The position numbers and the translations under genes are program-made. Below are positions 16,613 to 26,771 of a stretch of DNA of 64,000 bases, in pieces. Each line of letters begins with the position of its first letter. Positions within the stretch are counted from its first letter, which is position 1. The notes under the pieces are model-generated. The model was given only the letters and a program-made list of their open reading frames with translations, made no database searches and was not told where the DNA came from. The stretch comes from CBDCFV01 sp965203835. GTDB taxonomy: Bacteria; Chloroflexota; Dehalococcoidia; Lucifugimonadales; UBA3495. The stretch is taken from the NCBI GenBank assembly GCA_965203835.1, contig OZ241919.1, forward strand, positions 2,976,001 through 3,040,000. Reading direction: 5' to 3'.

Positions 16613-16844
16613 ACGTCAGTTAGAAGGGAGCCAATGCAAGTGACAATTACCGGGCGGTGTCGTAAAATGACGAAACCGCTGGCGGACACCAGCGGCTCCA
16701 AATCCGAGTCATCAACCCTGGGTAGTAGTGGGCCATACCTGACTCTTTTCGCAGAATCATGGTACGGTCGAAGGTGTTTTTGTGTCAAGTCAACCCGCGA
16801 CACAAACCTTCATTAGACTGGCCAACGTGCGGCAGGAGGGCGGC

Positions 16845-17546
16845 ATGATGACCCAAGGACCAACAACCCCACTTGCTCAGGAGCATGAAGAGGTATACGA
16901 GGTAAAATACGTGCCTGACTTACAATGCTCCAACCTAAAGTGTGGGCAAGAGATTCAGTTGGACAGTTACACATACGCTTGGTATGACGGCGAACTGGTG
17001 TGTCCACACTGCCGTTGTACGCTTAACGTCAAAATTGGCGATTGGGAGGAGATGCCGATTGTAGGAGGGCGATTGCGGCGCACGGTTCCTTTCGGTAACT
17101 CGCGCGGTGGACGGTTGCTGGAACCACCGACCTTCGTGCGCGAGGCCAATTTTGTCCCAACTGGTATGGACGAAGGAATCGGGGAGAACGTCCCCTCAGA
17201 TATCCGCAAGGCTTTCAAGGAAGCTATTGATGCCTACAACGAACGATATCTAACCGCCAGCGACTTCGGAGCCGTGGCAGAACGATGCCGGTATGCGCTG
17301 GAGGCTGCCCTGATGGAACGTGGCGTCAGCAAGGGATTACTACGACAAATGGTTGAACGAGCCAGCGACCAGGGCCTAATATCCGACGACGACGTAAAGG
17401 ACATCTGTCTATTTGTTGCCCGGCGTGGCGGCGATGGTGCGCACCCGCAAGTCAATGCCTCCCGGCGAGTCACCCGTGGGGACGCGCTAACGGCGATAGG
17501 GGAAACGGCTGACGTGTTGAGATACCTGTATCCCCCCGTCACGTGA
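16845..17546 (+). CDS. Zinc-ribbon protein with DUF4145-like helical C-terminus (element cargo)
   Basis: 233 residues from ATG 16845, chosen because GGCAGGAGGGC lies upstream. Cys28, Cys33, Cys53 and Cys56 (CSNLKC ... CPHCRC) form a probable zinc ribbon. The C-terminal half (AFKEAIDAYNERYLTASDF, AERCRYALEAAL) resembles DUF4145, a HEPN-related helical domain often found near restriction and mobile-element genes. An RNase motif (RxxxxH) is not evident. The stop overlaps the transposase stop on the opposite strand within an 8-base palindrome TCACGTGA, so the two genes are tightly juxtaposed. Confidence 0.72.
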   Translation: MMTQGPTTPLAQEHEEVYEVKYVPDLQCSNLKCGQEIQLDSYTYAWYDGELVCPHCRCTLNVKIGDWEEMPIVGGRLRRTVPFGNSRGGRLLEPPTFVREANFVPTGMDEGIGENVPSDIRKAFKEAIDAYNERYLTASDFGAVAERCRYALEAALMERGVSKGLLRQMVERASDQGLISDDDVKDICLFVARRGGDGAHPQVNASRRVTRGDALTAIGETADVLRYLYPPVT

Positions 17547-18807
17547 CCTTGACCCTCATCTGCCGCATACCGGCGTAATCACCCGCTTTGAGCCGCGCCG
17601 TTGCCGTGGCCTGATAGGTCAGCAGTGACATTGTGGCGTGCAGCGTGATTTTCTTCATCCCGCGAACCATGTGACCTTCAAGGGCGCGGGAGTGCTTCAG
17701 GCTTCGGAACACGCGCTCGATGCTCATACGCCGCTTGTACAGCCGCTTCCACTTCCGACTGGCCCGGTGCAGCACCCCGATGACCCGCAGGTTGTCAGCC
17801 GGATTCTCCCACACCTCGCTGTCACAATAGCGCATACCCTTGATGCCATTGGTCTTGAGCGGGCAACCTTCAGACGGACACTTGAACAGGTGATGCCCGG
17901 TGTCCGGGTCAGTCCGCATGTATTCCATTGCCACCTGCCCCATGCAGGTGGGGGACCCATCCTCCGTGTAGATGCCATCGTGCAACGTCCCCTTCTGCGG
18001 CTTTCTCAAGTGCAGCACGGGTGTAATGCCGTGACCAACTAAGTATTCATGGTTGGATAGGGCGTCGTAGCCCTTGTCGCCCAGCAGATACTTGGGCCGG
18101 AGCCATGGATATGTCTCCAGCGTCTTTTGTAGCACGGTGGGCAACAATGGTGAATCGGCGGCGTTGGCAGGGGTGATGATGAAGTCCAACGGCAGTCCGT
18201 GAACAGCATCGGCAATAAGGTGCATCTTGTAGCCAAACATCCATTCCTTGTTGCCGTCCTTGGCCTTAGCACTGTTCTTGAGGCCCCAATCGGCGTCGGG
18301 GTCGCTTACAACAGGGCGGTTGGCGTTGCTGAAGCTGGGGAACAGTGTGGAATCCACCGCCACGACCGTGCCGAGTGGTTGCACTGGTTGCTCCTGTTGG
18401 CCAGGGGGCTGTTGCACCTTGGGCAACAAATCCCTGACCTCCTCAGTTACGTTGCGGAAACATTGCTCCACCAAGGGCTGGTGGTCGGCAAGGCGCGTGG
18501 TGAACCGGCTGAATGTGCTCTCGCTGGGAATCGCATCGTGAAAACCGCAAATTTCCCGCAACCTGCGGCTACCGCGTAGCCTTTCGAGCAACTCCAGGTT
18601 GAAGCGAATCTTGAGGACAAACTTGGAGAGGTATGCCCGCCACATGGCACGCACAGAGTAGCCTTGGCGTCCGGTGTGGCGGTATGCGCTGAGGCGGTCC
18701 AGCAACGGTGCGGCGTCAATGCCGTCCAGAATAGCCGTCAAGAGGCCGTAGCCGCTCTTGGGCCGTTGCGCAGTGATATTGGGCTGTGTACAATCGGTGG
18801 TAGCCAC
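17539..18807 (-). CDS. DDE transposase (IS1182/IS4-like, DDE_Tnp_1)
   Basis: 422 residues. The N-terminal DUF772-like helices (RAMWRAYLSKFVLKIRFNLE, RLREICGF) are followed by a catalytic core with Asp in VVAVDSTLF, Asp in YLLGDKGYDA and Glu in RRMSIERVFRSLK, which together form the DDE triad. A Cys-containing insertion (CPSEGCPL) lies between the second and third acidic residues. The frame is intact. It is the only recombinase inside the 78-bp inverted repeats, so it is the likely mover. Such long ends are unusual for IS1182-type elements, which leaves open that it is a passenger IS. Confidence 0.88.
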   Translation of the reverse strand: MATTDCTQPNITAQRPKSGYGLLTAILDGIDAAPLLDRLSAYRHTGRQGYSVRAMWRAYLSKFVLKIRFNLELLERLRGSRRLREICGFHDAIPSESTFSRFTTRLADHQPLVEQCFRNVTEEVRDLLPKVQQPPGQQEQPVQPLGTVVAVDSTLFPSFSNANRPVVSDPDADWGLKNSAKAKDGNKEWMFGYKMHLIADAVHGLPLDFIITPANAADSPLLPTVLQKTLETYPWLRPKYLLGDKGYDALSNHEYLVGHGITPVLHLRKPQKGTLHDGIYTEDGSPTCMGQVAMEYMRTDPDTGHHLFKCPSEGCPLKTNGIKGMRYCDSEVWENPADNLRVIGVLHRASRKWKRLYKRRMSIERVFRSLKHSRALEGHMVRGMKKITLHATMSLLTYQATATARLKAGDYAGMRQMRVKVT

Positions 18808-18944
18808 TCGGAACCTGTACCGTCCCTGTGGTTAGAGGCCGTCACGTGTTGGCGCACGCTGGCGGCTTCGCTGTTGTTTGTCTAATGCCCTATACTACGT
18901 CATATCCGTCCGAATAACAACCAACAACTGTCAGTACTCGCTAC

Positions 18945-19022
18945 CACCGATTCCGATATTCGCAATTATACTGCTTAGAATCCGTCGCCTGATTTAAGCC
19001 CGCTCAGTTTTGCAATTTTCTC
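18945..19022 (-). repeat. Right 78-bp terminal inverted repeat
   Basis: Inverted partner of 14466-14543 with 69 of 78 identical bases. The interval between it and the transposase start (18808-18944) has no ORF and should hold the transposase promoter. Its outer edge is about 15 bases from the gyrB stop codon. Confidence 0.85.
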
Positions 19023-19036
19023 TGAGTCGCCCCCGG

Positions 19037-20971
19037 CTACACGTCCAGGTTCTGGACGCTTCGGGCATGGGCGGCGATGAAGTTCTTGCGCGGGGCTACA
19101 ACCTCGCCCATGAGGGTGGAGAACACGTCGTGCACCTCCGTCACGTCTTCGATGCCAACTTGCAGCATCTGCCGCGTCTCCGGGTTCATGGTGGTCTCCC
19201 ACAGTTGGTCCGGGTTCATCTCGCCAAGGCCCTTGTAGCGTTGCAGGTGCGTATTCCTGGCCCCGTTCAACTGCTCGATCATCACGTCTTTTTCGGCGTC
19301 GCTGTAGGCGTACTGGACTCTTCTGCCGTTCTGGATGCGGTACAGGGGCGGCTGGGCAATATAGAGGCATCCGCTCTCGATGAGGGGGAACATCCGCCGG
19401 AAGAAGAAAGTGAGGATCAACGTCCGGATGTGGGAGCCATCGACATCCGCGTCGGTCATGATGATGACCTTCCGGTAGCGGATTTTATCGATGTCGAACT
19501 CGTCCCCTTCTCCGGCGCCGACCGCCGCCACCAAGGCCCTGATTTCTTCGTGGCCAAGGATGCGGTCCGGTTGTTGCAGCACCCGCTCCACGTTGAGAAT
19601 CTTCCCTTTCAAGGGCAGTATGGCTTGGAAACTGCGGTCCCGCCCCATCTTGGCCGACCCGCCGGCAGATTCGCCCTCGACGATGTATATTTCCGACTTT
19701 TCCGGGTCTTTCTCAGCACAGTCGGCCAGCTTTCCCGGCAGGGAGGAGCCGTCCAACGCGTTCTTGCGGATCACCAACTCGCGGGCCCGCTTGGCTGCTT
19801 CCCGCGCCTTTTGCGACGTTAAGCATTTCTCAACGATACGCTTGCCTTCCGGCAGGTGTTCTTCCAAGTACCTGGCCAGCCCTTCGCTGACCACCGAGTC
19901 TACAATTCCCCGGACCTCGGCGTTGCCCAATTTGGTCTTGGTCTGCCCCTCGAACTGCGGTTCCGTCAGTTTGACGCTGACGACCGCCGAGAGACCTTCC
20001 CGAACGTCTTCACCGGTCAGATTGGACTGGTCGTCCTTGATGAAAGACTGCCGCCTGGCATAGTCGTTGATGACACGGGTCAGCGCCGACCGGAACCCGG
20101 TCAAGTGAGTACCGCCTTCTTGGGTGTTGATGCAATTGGCGAACGAAAGCACCGACTCGGAGAAGCTGTCGTTGTACTGTATGGCCACTTCCACCAGCGT
20201 GTCGTCCTGGGTCTTTTCAAAGTAGAAGGGCAGTTGTTGCATAACGCGGCGGTTGCGGTTCACGTTCCGGACCAGGTTGGCTATGCCGCCGTCGAAATAG
20301 TAAGAGCGCTCCACGTCTCCCCGCCGTTGCTCACCATGCCATTCGCTGACGAACTGGATTTCGAGTCCCTTGTTGAGAAAGGCTATCTCCTTGAAGTGAC
20401 CGGTAAGAAGGTCGAAATCGTACTCGATGTTCGGGAAAATCTCTTGGTCTGGCCGGAAATATATGACCGTACCGTGGAGGTCGGTCTTTTCCTTCCTGGT
20501 CATCCTGCCCAAAGGCTTGCCCCGGGAGTATTCCTGAACGTACAACCAGCCGTCTCGGTGGACTTCGGCCCTGAGGTAGTCCGAGAGCGCGTTGACCACC
20601 GACCCCCCGACGCCGTGCAGGCCACCGGTCACCTTGTAGGCGCCGCCGCCGAACTTGCCCCCGGCGTGAAGGGTGGTCATCACCGTTTCCAGCGCGGTCA
20701 GCCCGGTCGTGGGGTGTATATCCACGGGGATGCCCCTGCCATTGTCAGAGACCGAGACCAACCCTTCCTTGTCCAGGGTTATCTTCACTTGGTCGCAGAA
20801 CCCGGCCATCGATTCATCGACGGCGTTGTCCAGCACCTCGTAAATCAAGTGGTGCAGACCCCGCTGGTCGGTGCTGCCGATGTACATGCCGGGACGGACC
20901 CGCACGGCTTCCAGTCCCTCCAGGACCTGGATGTCTTTAGCCGTGTATTCGGTATTGGGCTGTTGTTGCAT
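19037..20971 (-). CDS. gyrB: DNA gyrase subunit B
   Basis: ATPase subunit of gyrase, which introduces negative supercoils. 644 residues. GHKL ATPase motifs (VLDNAVDES, GRGIPVDIHPTTG, GGLHGVGGSVVNAL) are followed by the transducer and a TOPRIM domain with EGESAGGSAKMGRDRSFQAI and DADVDGSHIRTL. The C-terminus (QRYKGLGEMNPDQLWETTMN) is standard, and no large insertion is present. ParE is less likely given the EGESAGGSAK and tail sequence but not excluded. The leader upstream is long and structured (20972-21300). The transposon lies directly behind its 3' end. Confidence 0.93.
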   Translation of the reverse strand: MQQQPNTEYTAKDIQVLEGLEAVRVRPGMYIGSTDQRGLHHLIYEVLDNAVDESMAGFCDQVKITLDKEGLVSVSDNGRGIPVDIHPTTGLTALETVMTTLHAGGKFGGGAYKVTGGLHGVGGSVVNALSDYLRAEVHRDGWLYVQEYSRGKPLGRMTRKEKTDLHGTVIYFRPDQEIFPNIEYDFDLLTGHFKEIAFLNKGLEIQFVSEWHGEQRRGDVERSYYFDGGIANLVRNVNRNRRVMQQLPFYFEKTQDDTLVEVAIQYNDSFSESVLSFANCINTQEGGTHLTGFRSALTRVINDYARRQSFIKDDQSNLTGEDVREGLSAVVSVKLTEPQFEGQTKTKLGNAEVRGIVDSVVSEGLARYLEEHLPEGKRIVEKCLTSQKAREAAKRARELVIRKNALDGSSLPGKLADCAEKDPEKSEIYIVEGESAGGSAKMGRDRSFQAILPLKGKILNVERVLQQPDRILGHEEIRALVAAVGAGEGDEFDIDKIRYRKVIIMTDADVDGSHIRTLILTFFFRRMFPLIESGCLYIAQPPLYRIQNGRRVQYAYSDAEKDVMIEQLNGARNTHLQRYKGLGEMNPDQLWETTMNPETRQMLQVGIEDVTEVHDVFSTLMGEVVAPRKNFIAAHARSVQNLDV

Positions 20972-21215
20972 AGCTTACTATCCCGGGCCGTTGGCCCTGT
21001 TCGCGGTTCAATTATGAAAGGATGCGGAAACCCTTGATGCTCTACCCCGCGTCGTCCACCCTGCGGTTTGTTCCGGCTCCCAAGGAAGACGTGACTGCGC
21101 CTCCTCCTCCGGACACAAAGACTTCCGCCCTGACTTAATTGACCGGATAAAGCAGCCTTATAGAGGCAAACCGAGGCATTGTGGATGGGGTTTAACCATT
21201 GTTGCCGGAGGGTAG

Positions 21216-21294
21216 GGAAGACCCTTCTCAGATATGAGAATGTCTTCCGTCTCCAGCTACAATATATAGTATAATCTGCCCTTTCATTATAGCA
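21216..21294 (-). promoter_or_regulatory. gyrB leader: extended -10 promoter and long hairpin
   Basis: On the minus strand TGCTATAAT (21294-21286) is an extended -10 with a poor -35. About 30 bases downstream lies a two-part hairpin: GGAAGAC/GTCTTCC (7 bp), a small internal loop, and TTCTCA/TGAGAA (6 bp) closing on GATA (21216-21248). No T-tract follows, so it is not a plain terminator. From this promoter the gyrB leader would be about 310 bases. The rest of 20972-21363 shows no gene. Confidence 0.45.
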
Positions 21295-21363
21295 GAATTA
21301 CATAAGATTTGCCTTGATTTTGACGCCCCGAACCGCCGTTTCTGTGTAGCTGCAGGGAGTCAT

Positions 21364-22041
21364 TTACTGGCCCGCGTCCCTCCGAACGTAGATGCCCGGC
21401 GAACCCTCGGTGTGGGTCATTTGGGGCCGTATGGCGGCGGTCCAGTCCGGCGTTTCCGCCGTCCGCCAAGCCTCCCACTCGGGGCTTTCGGCCACGGCGA
21501 CCGACTCCAGTTCGTGAACGGTGATGTACTTGGGCTCCCCCATCACAGCCTCGAACCGGCGGGCCCGGATATAACCGGGGATTTTGGAGCACAGGGGAAG
21601 CCGTTCCGTGTTGTAGGCGGCATTGAACCGTGCTTCCAACTCCGGCGGCACCGACATGCGGCCCACCAGCATAACCGGCGGCAGGTCCGCTTCCAAGTCT
21701 GCTTGCGGCAGTTGTTCCGGGAATATCAGCCGATAAATGTTGCGTATGAAGGTGTCGCCGATGACCGAGGGCGACATTCGCTGTGACCATTCGGTGGGGT
21801 TGTTGATCCAGTATTGCCAAGCGTCCGAGTGCCACGCCTCCGGCTCGCTAAGCTCGTAAAAGGCCAGGTGCTTGGGGCCGCCCTGGACCGCGGTGTAGCG
21901 CGCGGCGCTCAACACGCCCGGAATCGACAGCCTTTCCGGTATATGCTCTTCGTCGTACCAGCGGTTGAATTCGTCTTCGTATCGGGCCGGTACGTCGGCA
22001 AAAATTGTCATCAAACCGCGTCCTTTCTTGGCTGCCATCAT
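21364..22041 (-). CDS. Two-repeat dimeric alpha/beta-barrel protein (EthD/DUF4286-like)
   Basis: 225 residues made of two similar ferredoxin-like halves. Each has the pattern of a beta strand, an Asn/Arg helix and a Pro-Gly turn: RYEDEFNRWYDEEHIPERLS in the first, LEARFNAAYNTERLPLCSKI in the second. Small monooxygenase/EthD-type domains of this shape bind hydrophobic ligands; the function here is unknown. ATG 22041 (or 22038) follows GCGGAGAGTG. It lies 56 bases after the Nudix gene on the same strand. Confidence 0.72.
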   Translation of the reverse strand: MMAAKKGRGLMTIFADVPARYEDEFNRWYDEEHIPERLSIPGVLSAARYTAVQGGPKHLAFYELSEPEAWHSDAWQYWINNPTEWSQRMSPSVIGDTFIRNIYRLIFPEQLPQADLEADLPPVMLVGRMSVPPELEARFNAAYNTERLPLCSKIPGYIRARRFEAVMGEPKYITVHELESVAVAESPEWEAWRTAETPDWTAAIRPQMTHTEGSPGIYVRRDAGQ

Positions 22042-22097
22042 TCACTCTCCGCTTGCTTGGATCGAATCGGCGTATCACATGGAGTGACACCGAGGTT

Positions 22098-22523
22098 TCA
22101 GAATCCAGGGTAGTAGACCTGTTCGGTGCGAACGCTGTCCAGTGCGTACTGCATGGGCAGGAATATCGGCTGGGGAAGGTCGTCCAGTGGGAACCAGCCG
22201 AACTCGGTGAAGGCGTCGGCCTCGGCCAGCACGGGTTCCTGGTCGCCGATGTCTCCCAGAAACTCTATGTCCAGGTAATGTTTGCCGTAGGCGATGATGT
22301 TGCTGACGCACAGGAAACGGAGGTCTCCCACCACCAACCCCAATTCCTCCAAAGCCTCCCGGCGGGCGCACTCTTCCAAGCTTTCTCCCAACTCCAAGTG
22401 ACCGCCAGCCGATGCCCAGGTAGCCTCACCATGGGAACCGTGGCGTTTGGCCAGGAAGACCCGGTCATCCCGCAGGAACACCACCCCCACGCCAACCCGC
22501 GGCGCCGTAAAGTCAGTCTTCAT
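22098..22523 (-). CDS. Nudix hydrolase (second, chromosomal)
   Basis: 141 residues from ATG 22523. The Nudix box is complete: GGHLELGESLEECARREALE, then ELGL. The overall form (GVGVVFLRDDRVFLAKRHGS, FTEFGWFPLDDLP) is that of MutT/dATP-pyrophosphohydrolase-like proteins; substrate unknown. A longer frame to 22589 lacks conservation. On the minus strand TATACT lies about 8 bases before the ATG, so the message may be leaderless; no ribosome site is obvious. The gene is divergent from thiC. Confidence 0.87.
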   Translation of the reverse strand: MKTDFTAPRVGVGVVFLRDDRVFLAKRHGSHGEATWASAGGHLELGESLEECARREALEELGLVVGDLRFLCVSNIIAYGKHYLDIEFLGDIGDQEPVLAEADAFTEFGWFPLDDLPQPIFLPMQYALDSVRTEQVYYPGF

Positions 22524-22612
22524 GCTGTCGAGTATATCATCAGAGTAATCAGGCTGGGGAAGCAGGACGTATTGCCTCAAAAGTAACATTGTTTATGAGC
22601 CAATTCGCCAAT

Positions 22613-22642
22613 TTGACACCCCACTTGACCCACTCCTATAAT
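22613..22642 (+). promoter_or_regulatory. thiC promoter
   Basis: Consensus TTGACA at 22613-22618 and consensus TATAAT at 22637-22642 with an 18-base spacer. The start site near 22649 is about 23 bases before the riboswitch aptamer. Confidence 0.8.
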
Positions 22643-22671
22643 GACCCATCCTTAACAATTCAAGAAGGTCG

Positions 22672-22766
<95 letters not shown>

Positions 22767-22798
22767 GGCGCTTTTGCTTTTGGCTTTCCTCTTTTGGA

Positions 22799-22834
22799 GC
22801 CGCCAACACGCTTACGTTGGCGGCTTTTATTTTT
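22799..22834 (+). terminator. Riboswitch expression-platform terminator
   Basis: GCCGCCAAC (22799-22807) and GTTGGCGGC (22816-22824) form a perfect 9-bp stem followed by TTTTATTTTT, ending 26 bases before the thiC ATG. This is the OFF-state terminator of the TPP riboswitch. Confidence 0.92.
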
Positions 22835-22859
22835 CGCTAAATCTTTATGGAGGTAAGTC

Positions 22860-24623
<1,764 letters not shown>

Positions 24624-24661
24624 CCCGCCTTTCATTCTCAAGACTGCGTTGGAACGCGAGT

Positions 24662-24700
24662 ACGACGGGGACCGTGGACGGCCCCCGTCGTCGTTGTTTG
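24662..24700 (+). terminator. Terminator-like hairpin after thiC
   Basis: ACGACGGGG and CCCCGTCGT form a 9-bp stem around a 12-base loop, followed by CGTTGTTTGT. Termination is probably incomplete, as the next genes also belong to thiamine metabolism. Confidence 0.65.
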
Positions 24701-24759
24701 TCGGTGGATGATATACTTCATCCCGGTGACTAACTGGACTTTTCGCCGGGAGGCAGGGA

Positions 24760-25107
24760 ATGTCGCTATATTTTCTCTTGGGTACGCTGACCTATTCAGG
24801 GCAGACCATGGTCCACCGCGACCCCGACCTGGTGGTGAACACCACCAGGGAAATAAACGTGGAAGGGGCGATGATCCTGGGGCAATACGCTGTCCTGGGG
24901 CGTTACGATTTCGTAATGATGGCGGACGCCGAAGACAACGACGCCGTAGCCCGCCTGTCGGTGGAGATAGGAGTCAGGACCGGCCTGCACATCGAGACGC
25001 TCCCGGCCATACCGATGGGTTTCATGGCCGACAGGTCACCGGAGGACCCCGCGGGCGTATTCCAGTCTGTGCAACTGTCGCCGGAACAATCAACGCCGGT
25101 AGAATGA
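24760..25107 (+). CDS. GYD-domain protein overlapping thiD
   Basis: 115 residues of the GYD family (small ferredoxin-like fold), named for a Gly-Tyr-Asp motif; here it reads LGRYDFVMMAD in the middle and GLHIETLPAIP at the end. Function is unknown for the family. GGAGGCAGGG precedes the ATG. Its stop codon TGA overlaps the thiD start as ATGATGA, so translation of thiD is probably coupled to it, which hints at a role near thiamine metabolism but does not prove one. Confidence 0.82.
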   Translation: MSLYFLLGTLTYSGQTMVHRDPDLVVNTTREINVEGAMILGQYAVLGRYDFVMMADAEDNDAVARLSVEIGVRTGLHIETLPAIPMGFMADRSPEDPAGVFQSVQLSPEQSTPVE

Positions 25108-25916
25108 TGACTCCCACAACCAGACCCAAAGCCATGACCATCGCGGGGTCGGACTCCGGCGGCGGCGCCGGGGTGCAAGCCGACCTCAAGACCTTCGCCG
25201 CGCTGGGCGTGTACGGCGCGTCCACCCTGACCGCCATCACCGCCCAGAACACCGTCGGAGTAACGGCGGTGCACGAGATACCCACGGATGTCATCAGGGC
25301 GCAGATTGACGCGGTGCTGACCGACATCGGGGCCGACGCCGTCAAGACGGGCATGTTGTCCAGCAGCGCCATCATAGAATGCGTTGCCGACGCCTTGGAG
25401 CATTGGGGCGTTCCGGCGCTGGTCATAGACCCGGTGATGGTCGCCAAGAGCGGGGATTCTCTTTTGCAGGATGAGGCGGTGGGCGCCTTGCGCTCCCGCC
25501 TGCTTCCGCTGGCTACCATCGTCACCCCCAACATCCCGGAGGCGGAAGTCCTCACGGGCATGAACATCCGCACCGACGCAGACGTGCGGAAAGCCGCCCA
25601 AGCCATTGTCGCAATGGGCGCCGGCGCGGTGGTGGTCAAGGGAGGCCACCGGGAAGGGCCCGCCACCGACATATTTTTCGACGGCTCCCAATTTCACGAA
25701 TTCACCGCCGACAGAATAGACACCCAGAACACCCACGGCACCGGATGCACCTTCGCCTCGGCAATAGCGGCAGGACTGGCAAAAGGCCTTCCAGTAGTTG
25801 ATGCCGTAGGCGCGGCCAAGGACTACGTGACCGAGGCAATCCGGCACTCCTTCCCCATCGGCCAGGGCCACGGCCCCCTGAGCCACTTGTGGCGGCTGTG
25901 GGCCGACGGTGAGTAA
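25104..25916 (+). CDS. thiD: Hydroxymethylpyrimidine/phosphomethylpyrimidine kinase
   Basis: Phosphorylates HMP and HMP-P for thiamine assembly. 270 residues, ribokinase fold: AGSDSGGGAGVQADLKTFAA near the N-terminus, DPVMVAKSGDSLL in the middle, and the anion-hole/catalytic segment NTHGTGCTFASAIAAGL near residue 215. The start is the tandem ATGATG at 25104, overlapping the GYD stop. Much longer open sequence exists in this frame upstream but is a shadow of the GYD gene. Works with thiC; thiE and thiM are not in the window. Confidence 0.95.
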   Translation: MMTPTTRPKAMTIAGSDSGGGAGVQADLKTFAALGVYGASTLTAITAQNTVGVTAVHEIPTDVIRAQIDAVLTDIGADAVKTGMLSSSAIIECVADALEHWGVPALVIDPVMVAKSGDSLLQDEAVGALRSRLLPLATIVTPNIPEAEVLTGMNIRTDADVRKAAQAIVAMGAGAVVVKGGHREGPATDIFFDGSQFHEFTADRIDTQNTHGTGCTFASAIAAGLAKGLPVVDAVGAAKDYVTEAIRHSFPIGQGHGPLSHLWRLWADGE

Positions 25917-25979
25917 GCGGGACTGAGTTGGTTTGTAACGGCACGAGATGACAAATCCACTTGAAGGCTATCGTCTGCA

Positions 25980-26534
25980 ATGACCACGGCAAAGGCAAAA
26001 CTGCTGACCGCTGACGACTTGCTTCGTTTGTATAGCAAAGGGATCAGGGGCGAATTAGTCCGTGGGGTGCTCTGCGAAACTGTGTCTGCGGGACTGGAAC
26101 ATGGCGAAATTGCAATCAGCATTGGAGCCGCATTACTGGCGTTCGTCAGACCGAGGCGATTGGGTCGAATAATCGGGTCAGATGCAGGTATTTGGCTGGA
26201 GCGGGACCCGGACACCGTGCGTGAGCCTGATGTGGCGTTCATATCGGCCCAGCGTCTATCGCTGGACTTAAGGGTTCGCGGCTATTCGGAGGTTGCCCCT
26301 GAATTGGTTGTAGAGATTGCCTCGCCGAGCGACGGCCCTAGGGAAGTCTACGACAAGGCGCGGATGTGGCTGAGCTATGGAGTAGCTCTGGTCTGGGTGG
26401 TGGACCCGGATACAAGAACAATAGACGTTCATCAAACTAATGGCCCGGTCGTAACCCTCACCGAGGACGACACTCTTGACGGCGGCACGGTGCTGCCTGG
26501 CTTTAAGTTGCCGGTGAGGGAAATTTTCGAGTAG
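25980..26534 (+). CDS. Uma2-family PD-(D/E)XK protein
   Basis: 184 residues of the Uma2 (DUF820) family, restriction-nuclease-like fold. Core features: EPDVAFISAQR with the catalytic Asp, ELVVEIASPSDGPREVYDKA carrying the E-x-S and Lys positions, and LVWVVDPDTRTIDVH. The family is expanded in Chloroflexota and cyanobacteria and is of unclear biological role. It stands alone 63 bases after thiD. The following 237 bases (26535-26771) contain no gene that I can support. Confidence 0.87.
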   Translation: MTTAKAKLLTADDLLRLYSKGIRGELVRGVLCETVSAGLEHGEIAISIGAALLAFVRPRRLGRIIGSDAGIWLERDPDTVREPDVAFISAQRLSLDLRVRGYSEVAPELVVEIASPSDGPREVYDKARMWLSYGVALVWVVDPDTRTIDVHQTNGPVVTLTEDDTLDGGTVLPGFKLPVREIFE

Positions 26535-26771
26535 GGGCGGGTCACCACCCCTTGGGTGAGTGCACCTATTCGGGAAGAAAGTCTGGGGCTGTGTATCAAG
26601 CACTCTAACGGCAATGTCGTTTGGAAGTAAAACTATCTCTTGCTTGCCGCGGCGTGTAAAGATACACTATATTAGATGTTAAAGAATTGGCGTTTTGCCT
26701 AGTCGGCAAAGCCGAGGGTTCGTTGAGGTCATTTTGATGCCTCGAACGGCGAACCGCCCATTCTTTCTTTA

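Larger units (their letters stand above)
14466..19022. mobile_element. Probable 4.56-kb transposon with 78-bp terminal inverted repeats and cargo
   Basis: The two 78-base ends (14466-14543 and 18945-19022) are inverted copies with 69 identical positions and no gaps by my alignment. Between them lie a DDE transposase on the minus strand (17539-18807), a Nudix hydrolase, a CAP-domain protein, a lipoprotein and a zinc-ribbon protein. The element separates gyrB from rpsT, which read in the same direction and would otherwise be adjacent: the right end stops about 15 bases after the gyrB stop codon and the left end 16 bases before the rpsT promoter. Similarity may extend a few bases outward (GGGG on both sides). 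No clear target duplication was seen. Confidence 0.72.

Noticed and set aside
16634..16816. Short plus-strand ORF (about 60 residues) with AGGGAG upstream
   Set aside because: No family resemblance and it overlaps hairpins in the divergent region; coding cannot be supported.
18807..19036. Target-site duplication of the 4.56-kb element
   Set aside because: Flanks of both ends share GGGG and a GAGTC/GACTC-like run, but this looks like extension of the inverted repeat and not a direct duplication.
19856..21037. Long plus-strand frame opposite gyrB
   Set aside because: Antisense shadow of gyrB with no recognisable protein features.
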